DNA from: Halobacteriovoraceae bacterium
GTDB lineage: Bacteria; Bdellovibrionota; Bacteriovoracia; Bacteriovoracales; Bacteriovoracaceae
Length of the DNA stretch: 64,000 bases
Direction of reading: 5' to 3'
Assembly: GCA_002713145.1 (NCBI GenBank)
Contig: PAVS01000019.1
Coordinates: forward strand, 146,101 to 210,100
The notes under the pieces were generated by a model. It saw only the letters and a program-made list of their open reading frames with translations, was not told where the DNA came from and searched no databases. This document shows, piece by piece, positions 17,029 through 23,492 of this stretch. The stretch's first letter is position 1, and every line of letters begins with the position of its first letter. Made by a program: the position numbers and the translations under genes.

Positions 17029-18134
17029 AGCAAACGTTATTAAATTTTTTTAAAAAATATGATTTCAGTTTTATTTTTTGTATGTACGCCATTTTCTTTA
17101 TTGGCATTCTCAATCTCTATTCTGCCACCCATGCTCACTCATCTGAGATGATGCAAAACTTATACCTCTCTCAGCTCAAAGCCTTCGGAGTGGCGAATAT
17201 TATCGTCCTCATTGTGAGTCTTTTTCCGCCTAAAAGTTTATTACGCTTTTCCTATTGGTTTTATGCCATTAATGTTTTCCTGCTTATATTAGTTCTTATC
17301 ATGGGACAAAAAGGAATGGGGGCTCAAAGATGGCTCGTGTTGGGAGGCTTTAGAATTCAGCCCTCAGAGCTTATGAAAATCTGTCTGGCCTTGGCCTTGA
17401 GTCGCTACTTCTCTCGTCATAATCCAGAAAAAGAGCTCTATCTTAAAAATTTGATCATCCCTTTTCTCATCACCTTACTTCCAACGGTTCTCATTATTAT
17501 GCAACCGGATTTGGGTACAGGACTTTTATTAGTGCTCATTTTTTTAGTGATATCTTTTTATAAACGTCTGCGCTGGAAATCTATTTTTATGTTGGGAGTC
17601 CTAGGGGTTGTGAGCAGTGTACTCATGTATAATTTTGCTCTTAAACCTTATCAAAAGCAAAGAGTTCTCACTTTTTTAAACCCTCAAGCGGATGCTAAAG
17701 GAAGTGGTTACAACGCTATCCAATCCCAAATCGCTATTGGTTCTGGGCGTTGGCAAGGCAAGGGTTTTAAAGAATCAACTCAAGCCTCACTAAATTATCT
17801 TCCAGAAAATCATACTGACTTTGTGTTTTCTATCTTTAATGAAGAGCACGGTTTTATAGGATCATTTTTTCTGATCTCTCTTTATTTTGTGCTGCTCATG
17901 CGCTTCATATGGCTTTCAGGTGCAGTGCTGCACTTTTATGACTCCATACTCGCCATTGGGCTCATGTCTATTTTCTTTTGGCATACCTTTATTAATATGG
18001 CGATGGTCATGGGTCTGGCTCCTATTGTAGGGCTTCCTCTTCCTCTTATGAGTTATGGAGGATCTTCCTTGGTGACGTTTGGAATTTGTATAGGTTTGGC
18101 CACCAGTTTAAGTAACTCAAGAAATTTATTTTAG
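17025..18134 (+). CDS. rodA: RodA, SEDS peptidoglycan glycosyltransferase
   Basis: A 369-residue polytopic SEDS protein that polymerises lipid II during elongation, partner of PBP2. Signature segments: GAQRWLVLGGFRIQPSELMK, IIMQPDLGTGLLLVLIF, the extracytoplasmic loop GSGRWQGKGF...LPENHTDFVFSIFNEEHGF with its catalytic-type Asp and Glu, and MGLAPIVGLPLPLMSYGGSSL. It ends the mreCD-mrdA-rodA operon. Confidence 0.96.
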   Translation: MKQTLLNFFKKYDFSFIFCMYAIFFIGILNLYSATHAHSSEMMQNLYLSQLKAFGVANIIVLIVSLFPPKSLLRFSYWFYAINVFLLILVLIMGQKGMGAQRWLVLGGFRIQPSELMKICLALALSRYFSRHNPEKELYLKNLIIPFLITLLPTVLIIMQPDLGTGLLLVLIFLVISFYKRLRWKSIFMLGVLGVVSSVLMYNFALKPYQKQRVLTFLNPQADAKGSGYNAIQSQIAIGSGRWQGKGFKESTQASLNYLPENHTDFVFSIFNEEHGFIGSFFLISLYFVLLMRFIWLSGAVLHFYDSILAIGLMSIFFWHTFINMAMVMGLAPIVGLPLPLMSYGGSSLVTFGICIGLATSLSNSRNLF

Positions 18135-18138
18135 AAGA

Positions 18139-18155
18139 TAGGCACAAGAATTGCT
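18139..18155 (+). promoter_or_regulatory. sigma-54-type -24/-12 promoter before the 18202 gene
   Basis: GGCAC at 18141-18145 and TTGCT at 18151-18155 match the TGGCAC-N5-TTGCW consensus with the invariant GG and GC exactly 12 bases apart; the base before GG is A, not T. Transcription would start near 18166, 36 bases before the ATG. The spacing and the location between genes support it; no activator site is identified. Confidence 0.6.
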
Positions 18156-18201
18156 CTATAAAGGGTGTCATGCTTAATATGACTAGCAAAAGGACTCTTT
18201 A

Positions 18202-18450
18202 ATGCATAAATTTTTGACGGCCGTAGTAATTCTGCTCACCTTATCCACGTCTAGCATGGCAGATGAAATTTCGGAGGGGATGCCGCTTTTAACGGTTGGA
18301 GACTTTTCAGTTAAAAATATCGTGAAGGCCAAGCTTTGGTATGAGGGAGTTGAAATTGAAAAATCGAGCCAAAATGAGCTTAATCAACATCTCAATCAAG
18401 TCTTTTTACCCGAAGAGATAACTGTAGCTTTAGAAAAATTCGACTCATAA
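18202..18450 (+). CDS. small exported protein, unknown function
   Basis: An 82-residue protein with a signal peptide (HKFLTAVVILLTLSTSSMA, cleavage near residue 20) and a mature part of about 60 residues with no Cys (core GDFSVKNIVKAKLWYEGVEIE). The ATG at 18202 follows AAAAGGACTC. The gene is preceded by a sigma-54-like promoter and followed 36 bases later by a MarR-family gene. No homologue recognised; signal peptide, ribosome-binding site and promoter argue that it is real. Confidence 0.65.
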   Translation: MHKFLTAVVILLTLSTSSMADEISEGMPLLTVGDFSVKNIVKAKLWYEGVEIEKSSQNELNQHLNQVFLPEEITVALEKFDS

Positions 18451-18486
18451 TTATACAAAATACGAATTTAGTACTATCATACCTAT

Positions 18487-18942
18487 ATGAGAGTGACTCA
18501 AATAGGTAATCTATTAAAGAAAATTTACCGTGTTTATTCCCAGGATCTCCTCGCCCTTTTGCAACAGCAAGGCTTTCTCGATCTACGTATTAGCTTTTTA
18601 GAAATCCTCATGTATTTATGTGAAAATGACGCTCCTTCGATTAAAGAAGTGGGAGCCGCATGCGGACTTAAAAAACAAACCATGACGAGCCACCTCAATG
18701 AATTGGAAAAACGAGGCTATATTGTGAGAAAAGTTTCCCAACAAGATAGAAGGGAGCAGAAAGTCTACCTCACCCAATATGGGGAGAAATTCAAACTCAC
18801 GCTTCTCGAAGTTGCGAGTCAACTCGATCACGAATATAAAAAAGTGTTAGGTGAAGTGGAGTTAGATAGGATTATCCACACCCTCCAAAATCTTCATACA
18901 AAAATAAATAAAGATGATTCAGGTCAGTCTCTTTTGATCTAA
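18487..18942 (+). CDS. MarR-family transcriptional regulator
   Basis: A 151-residue winged-helix regulator. The recognition region reads SIKEVGAACGLKKQTMTSHLNELEKRGYIVRKVSQQDRREQKVYLT, a typical MarR DNA-binding domain with the beta-wing DRR motif; the flanking helices would dimerise. No ribosome-binding site is obvious before the ATG. A loose dyad TAC-N7-GTA lies about 20-35 bases upstream and could be an autoregulatory operator. Ligand and targets are unknown. It converges with the rhodanese gene with only one base between them. Confidence 0.88.
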   Translation: MRVTQIGNLLKKIYRVYSQDLLALLQQQGFLDLRISFLEILMYLCENDAPSIKEVGAACGLKKQTMTSHLNELEKRGYIVRKVSQQDRREQKVYLTQYGEKFKLTLLEVASQLDHEYKKVLGEVELDRIIHTLQNLHTKINKDDSGQSLLI

Positions 18943-18943
18943 C

Positions 18944-19507
18944 CTAGGCAGAGAAAACTTGCGATGATTTGATGGCGCGCAGATTATTAAATCCAGGCCA
19001 ATAAGCATAACCACCAGAGATATTATTTAAATTATAAAACCCATGTTTGTGTAATTTATGGCAAGCTTGAATGGATCTCACTCCATTCTCTGAAATGATG
19101 AGTATGGCCGTAGCCCTACTAGGGAGTTCATGAATGCGATAGGCGAGCTCTTCCAGCGGAATTCGAGTGACCTCTGGAAAATCTGCAATGGGTTCATATC
19201 CTTCTTCAGAAACGTCAAGCAAGACAAAGTCTTTATCTTTCTGATTGTAGATTTCAAAAGCTTTCTCAGGAGATAAATCGTTATAATATGTCCCTTTAAT
19301 AATGAAATCATCAGAGAATTCATCACCATTTTTGATTCTAAGCAGATGAATTTTTTCTAGATTATGCAGACGCTCCATCTTCTCATGAAGAAACTCAATT
19401 TGATCCTCTAGTTCGGTAATCCTTGATTTTAATTTTTTGAAACCGTTGATAATATTTTCTGAGCTTCCAAATGCCATAGCACTTTCCTCGAAGTTAGTTG
19501 TCCTCAT
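18944..19507 (-). CDS. rhodanese-fold protein lacking the catalytic Cys
   Basis: A 187-residue protein with an N-terminal coiled coil (about residues 20-60, FKKLKSRITELEDQIEFLHEKMERL) and a C-terminal rhodanese domain (about 75-180, DFVLLDVSEEGYEPI...ITRIPLEEL-like...GFYNLNNISGGYAYWPGF). In active enzymes the loop is CxxGxR; here it is ISENGVRS, with Ser where Cys is expected. Sulfurtransferase activity is therefore unlikely and a binding or scaffold role is inferred. Confidence 0.82.
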   Translation of the reverse strand: MRTTNFEESAMAFGSSENIINGFKKLKSRITELEDQIEFLHEKMERLHNLEKIHLLRIKNGDEFSDDFIIKGTYYNDLSPEKAFEIYNQKDKDFVLLDVSEEGYEPIADFPEVTRIPLEELAYRIHELPSRATAILIISENGVRSIQACHKLHKHGFYNLNNISGGYAYWPGFNNLRAIKSSQVFSA

Positions 19508-19532
19508 TCATTATAGAATACGGCTAGAAGCT

Positions 19533-20408
19533 TTAGAAGAACGGGTAAATAGTTCCGAAGTTAATTTGTCCAACAATTATAGAGGTAAGAAAAGAAGCCG
19601 CTAAAAATACAGATCCTGAGTAAACTCCATGGCCTATAGTTTTATAATCCTGACCTTCTTCGTCGACTTTAAAAATGAATTTTATCCCCAGCATAAATAA
19701 AGGTAGAATTAGCGCCCCTAAGAGCACCTTTAGAATAACTTGTACGAGATAAGAAGTAATATCGATATGTTCATGGGAAAAGGACGCTGTAATAATAACC
19801 GTCACACCTAAGAGGTATCCACCAAAAGAAAATCCTAGTCCTAAATTTTGTTGTATCATTTGGCTATTGAAGTTTAAGTCTGAAACATACTTATAAAGTT
19901 TGGTAGAAAAGCCATAGAGCACCATGGAAAATAACCACATAATGAGCAAAATGATCAGCGAGTTCTCTGCTTCTGTAAAAATCTTTTTTACAATTAGCGC
20001 CAAGCATATAGAATTAACAAACCCCACCATCCCATAAGCGGCATTCTTCTTTTTTAAAACTTCATCTTTATATTCAAAATTATAAAAGATAATACTTTCT
20101 GAAACATAGATAGAGACCAAGTACAGCGAGAATCCAATTAAGCTCCAGGTAAGAAAATGCACTAAGGATATGCTTATACCAAAGTATTCATTAAATTCTA
20201 GCGTTGAGAATATAATAGAAACTCCAATAATACGGGAAAAAATATGGAGGGTGTCGATATAGTTTTCTGCGGGGTAAATTCTTTTGAGAAGTTGCTTTTT
20301 GCCAGAGGGATAGAAAATCACATGGGCGTATTTATAAATAAATAAAGCGAGGCAGATAAAAATAGTAAAAAGAATTCTAATAATTAAGCGATCAAAGGTT
20401 TCATTCAT
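19533..20408 (-). CDS. polytopic membrane protein, DUF350-like
   Basis: A 291-residue protein with eight or so predicted membrane helices in two similar halves (for example VHFLTWSLIGFSLYLVSIYVSESIIFYNFEY and YSGSVFLAASFLTSIIVGQINFG). The duplicated arrangement and the Gly/Ala-rich helix after a charged loop resemble DUF350 inner-membrane proteins, whose function is unknown. Its ATG overlaps the upstream stop by 4 bases. The family call is tentative. Confidence 0.7.
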   Translation of the reverse strand: MNETFDRLIIRILFTIFICLALFIYKYAHVIFYPSGKKQLLKRIYPAENYIDTLHIFSRIIGVSIIFSTLEFNEYFGISISLVHFLTWSLIGFSLYLVSIYVSESIIFYNFEYKDEVLKKKNAAYGMVGFVNSICLALIVKKIFTEAENSLIILLIMWLFSMVLYGFSTKLYKYVSDLNFNSQMIQQNLGLGFSFGGYLLGVTVIITASFSHEHIDITSYLVQVILKVLLGALILPLFMLGIKFIFKVDEEGQDYKTIGHGVYSGSVFLAASFLTSIIVGQINFGTIYPFF

Positions 20409-21085
20409 AATTGCTCTTTATAGTTAATAAAATTTTCATTAAAGTAATTTTCTAAAAATTCTTGCCACGTAAGCGTCTTTTTATTCTTACGTGCAAAATA
20501 ATCGGGAAATGATTTTTGTGTCAATTCACCCTCTAGTCCAAATAGTTTTGTGTCTCCGAAATAAGGTGTGTTTTGCTGGCGATTCATCTCCATTTTATTA
20601 AAGTCTTCAAAGCTAGGAGTGTAATCACCCCAGCCAAGATAGACAGGTATTTGGCGGTAGACTCTGAAAAAGCGCCAGAGTTTTTTATCCCCCTGATTTT
20701 TCCAACTTCCATAAGTTTTATCTCCTACAAAAATAGAGCCAGGGATAAGTGGAACCATGGATTCTTCTCCCGATTTTGTACGACTAAAAACAGATAAACC
20801 TAAAAAGGGAGATAGTTTTTCTGAAAAGGCAGAAGAGCTGCGTATCACTAACTCTTCATAGGATTCAAAGCCATAAACAATTTTAAACTTTAAATAATAA
20901 GTTTTGATCGCGAAACCAGTGGTGTGAACATCAGTTAGAATGGCCGTAACAGGAGCTCCCTTAATGAGCTTTGACAGTTCATTTTGATCTTTGACATAGC
21001 TAATGCCAAATTCAAAAGGGGATAAACTTTTAGAAAGTATTAAATAAGCGAGTAATATTAAGCCGTAGACAATTATCCGATTCAT
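20405..21085 (-). CDS. membrane-anchored protein of unknown function
   Basis: A 226-residue protein with one N-terminal hydrophobic segment (RIIVYGLILLAYLILSKSL) and a soluble remainder. The central part is beta-rich (VTAILTDVHTTGFAIKTYYLKFKIVYGFESYEELV), and several aromatic residues cluster at SWKNQGDKKLWRFFRVYRQIPVYLGWG. It is translationally coupled on both sides (1-base overlap with the HD gene, 4-base with the DUF350-like gene). I recognise no family. Confidence 0.7.
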   Translation of the reverse strand: MNRIIVYGLILLAYLILSKSLSPFEFGISYVKDQNELSKLIKGAPVTAILTDVHTTGFAIKTYYLKFKIVYGFESYEELVIRSSSAFSEKLSPFLGLSVFSRTKSGEESMVPLIPGSIFVGDKTYGSWKNQGDKKLWRFFRVYRQIPVYLGWGDYTPSFEDFNKMEMNRQQNTPYFGDTKLFGLEGELTQKSFPDYFARKNKKTLTWQEFLENYFNENFINYKEQL

Positions 21086-22380
21086 TATTTATGGATGATA
21101 TCTAAAATATCTTGCCTAATTTCGGGAGCTAGATTTTCAAACTCACAGTGGATACGATTGACATCATGAACACGACTAAATTTTTCAAAAAGATCAGTGG
21201 CTTCATTAATGTTTTGGTAGTGAACTATTTCACCGCTGATACTGGAGATACGAACAACTTTAAGGGGGTATTTATTAGAGTCATCCTGGCTACTCGCATA
21301 GTATTTAGAGAGGCGTCCAGAGGAAGAGCATTTAATAAAGTCTATATCCTTTGATTTGAGATAACTTTCTAACTCTTGGAGTTGTTGATCTTGGGTGTGG
21401 CTAAAGGTTTCAAAAACTTTTTGAGGAATTTGATTTTGGACAATTTTTTGGGCCCATTCATTTTGACTATTTCGCAGCACTTTCATAAGAAAATGATCAT
21501 CATGCTCTAAATACTCTTCTATGTTAGCGGGAATGGTATATTCCTTTGTAGAGGAAAAATAGCGTTTGAGCATTTTTTCTAAACAAACAGATTTATAGTG
21601 AAAATAGACCATCAAAAACATATGAAAGCGACAGAGAAGAAAATCATCAAAAGTGGCTACGGCACGCTCACTGATGGCGAGATAAGCCTTATGATCAACC
21701 ACGCAGTATTGCAAATTATCTATAATCCAATCGAGATCAAACTTTCCGTAACTCACGCCACAGAAATAACTATCTCTTAAGAGGTAGTCCATACGATCAC
21801 AGTCCATCTCACTTGAGACAAGTTGATGGAGGAGAGGAAAGAAATTAACACCATTCAGTGTAAAATATTCAGAATTGTCTGTATGGCCAATGATTAATTC
21901 CGCAATTTGATTGGGCTCAACGCCATACTTTTCTTTTACTTCTCTAAAAGCTGACGTAAAACTTGAGTCAACGATAGACTTTATAGTGTAATCTTCATGA
22001 TTGGCTTGGCGGTCAGGGTCAGTTGCAAAGTTTTCAGGTAGGTTAAGCTCGCTTAAAAGAGGCATAACAAACTCTGTCGTATGACTCAGTGGAGCGTGAC
22101 CTATATCATGGAGTAAACAGGCTAATCGCACTGTTTGCCTGAGCCTTTTTACATCAGAAGTGTAGGTATGATCTTTAAAAAGTTGATTAAAAACTTTCGT
22201 CGCAATATCCATCACTCCCAGGGAGTGGATGTAGCGGGTGTGGGTGGCACCAGGGAAAACGTATTCAGAAAATCCTAATTGTTTTATCGAGCGCAGTCTT
22301 TGAAAAAAAGGTGCTTCAATAATGGCAATCTCTTCATCTTTTACTTTGATCGAGCCATGAATGGGGTCTCTTATTTCCAT
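21085..22380 (-). CDS. HD-domain phosphohydrolase, SAMHD1/dGTPase-like
   Basis: A 431-residue protein opening with RDPIHGSIKVKDEE, the standard start of the SAMHD1/YdhJ-type family. Metal and catalytic motifs: HTRYIHSLGVMDIA, LLHDIGHAPLSHTTEF and SSEMDCDRMDYLLRDSYFCGV, giving the H...HD...D set. Such enzymes hydrolyse dNTPs or other nucleotides; the substrate cannot be read from sequence. Its start shares a base with the glutaredoxin stop. Confidence 0.88.
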   Translation of the reverse strand: MEIRDPIHGSIKVKDEEIAIIEAPFFQRLRSIKQLGFSEYVFPGATHTRYIHSLGVMDIATKVFNQLFKDHTYTSDVKRLRQTVRLACLLHDIGHAPLSHTTEFVMPLLSELNLPENFATDPDRQANHEDYTIKSIVDSSFTSAFREVKEKYGVEPNQIAELIIGHTDNSEYFTLNGVNFFPLLHQLVSSEMDCDRMDYLLRDSYFCGVSYGKFDLDWIIDNLQYCVVDHKAYLAISERAVATFDDFLLCRFHMFLMVYFHYKSVCLEKMLKRYFSSTKEYTIPANIEEYLEHDDHFLMKVLRNSQNEWAQKIVQNQIPQKVFETFSHTQDQQLQELESYLKSKDIDFIKCSSSGRLSKYYASSQDDSNKYPLKVVRISSISGEIVHYQNINEATDLFEKFSRVHDVNRIHCEFENLAPEIRQDILDIIHK

Positions 22381-22634
22381 TATTCCCCTTTAATTTGGGA
22401 TTGATTTTTTTCTAACCACATGACGATATCTCTTGATTCAAACATGGGGTCGTCATCTATATAGAGACAAGGAACGGTACTTCTTCCCGTCTTTTGTAGA
22501 TGCTCATCTCGACATTTTTCATCTTCTAGAGTGTTACAAAAATCGACATGAGTCTGTAAATCTAGGCTATCAATCTTTCTTAAGACGACTTGGCAAAAAG
22601 GACACTGGTTATAGTAATATAATTTTAAATTCAT
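22380..22634 (-). CDS. glutaredoxin-like protein (GST-N fold)
   Basis: An 84-residue thioredoxin-fold protein. The active site is CPFC (KLYYYNQCPFCQVVLRKI) and the cis-Pro loop is STVPCLYID, followed by a GST-N-like FESRDIVMWLEKN. It would carry out thiol-disulfide or glutathione-dependent reductions in the cytoplasm. It lies between the H1-like gene (3-base gap) and the HD phosphohydrolase (1-base overlap). Confidence 0.9.
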   Translation of the reverse strand: MNLKLYYYNQCPFCQVVLRKIDSLDLQTHVDFCNTLEDEKCRDEHLQKTGRSTVPCLYIDDDPMFESRDIVMWLEKNQSQIKGE

Positions 22635-22637
22635 AGA

Positions 22638-23411
22638 TTAAAACTTCTCGTCATCGTCATCATCACGATCAAGATCGAAACCCACTGGTTTGCCCGAAGC
22701 GTACTCAGCATCTTCATCATAAAGTTCTTCTTCACGATCAACTTCTTCCGGGGAATCGAGACCTTCTTCATAGCTCCAACCATAGCCGAAAAGATTGTCT
22801 TCTTGTTCATCATCAGGATTGTATTCATCTGTGAGAGCGTGACTAGGCTCAGCGCTTTTATCGTTTGTGCTGCGATCTTCAAGTGAGCGGTTGATATCCA
22901 TATCATCCATATCTTCTTCAACTGCTTCCTTAGGTGGCTCCACCACAGTCGTCTTTGCTTCAACAGGTTCTAATTTTTCGACCTCAACGTTTTCCGCTTC
23001 TGTGGATTTTTTGGGAGCCTTTTTGGCAGCTTTCTTCTTGGTGGCTTTTTTGGTCACCTTTTTCTTAGCGGCTTTCTTAGTGACCTTTTTTACTGCTTTC
23101 TTTTTGGTGGCTTTTTTAGCTACCTTTTTCTTGGCGGCTTTCTTTTTAGTCGTCTTTTTCTTCGTGGCTTTTTTGGCCACCTTTTTCTTGGCAGCTTTCT
23201 TTTTTGTCGTTTTTTTCTTGGTGGCTTTTTTAGCTACCTTTTTCTTGGCGGTTTTCTTTTTAGTCGTTTTTTTCTTGGTGGCTTTTTTGGCCACCTTTTT
23301 CTTGGCAGCTTTCTTTTTTGTCGTTTTTTTTGCGACTTTCTTTTTAGCCGTTTTCTTCTTCGTTACTTTTTTAGTTGCTTTCTTTTTTGCGACTTTCTTT
23401 TTCTTTGCCAC
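22638..23411 (-). CDS. histone-H1-like Lys/Ala-rich protein with acidic tail
   Basis: A 257-residue protein in two parts. Residues 1-150 are almost only Lys, Ala, Thr and Val in KKAxKKK blocks, with three perfect or near-perfect 19-residue units at 46-102; this resembles eukaryotic H1 tails and bacterial HctB/AlgP-like nucleoid proteins and should bind DNA. Residues 150-257 are strongly acidic (DDEQEDN, EEVDREEELYDED, DDDDDEKF). I chose the GTG at 23411 because AAAAGG lies 9 bases upstream; a longer in-frame reading from 23444 lacks such a site. Confidence 0.8.
   Translation of the reverse strand: MAKKKKVAKKKATKKVTKKKTAKKKVAKKTTKKKAAKKKVAKKATKKKTTKKKTAKKKVAKKATKKKTTKKKAAKKKVAKKATKKKTTKKKAAKKKVAKKATKKKAVKKVTKKAAKKKVTKKATKKKAAKKAPKKSTEAENVEVEKLEPVEAKTTVVEPPKEAVEEDMDDMDINRSLEDRSTNDKSAEPSHALTDEYNPDDEQEDNLFGYGWSYEEGLDSPEEVDREEELYDEDAEYASGKPVGFDLDRDDDDDEKF
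23106..23276 (-). repeat. three tandem 57-bp units inside the H1-like gene
   Basis: Three copies of a 19-codon unit (KKKTTKKK-x-AKKKVAKKAT) encode residues 46-102, with partial copies on both sides. Only one unit differs, by Thr for Ala. The DNA copies are not identical in third positions, so the array is not very recent. Confidence 0.8.
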
Positions 23412-23492
23412 TTCTGAAATCCTTTTTAAAATTTTTAACACCAACCCACCCCAGTATAATATAATCTGGTCTTTGTTTTCTATTATTGAATT

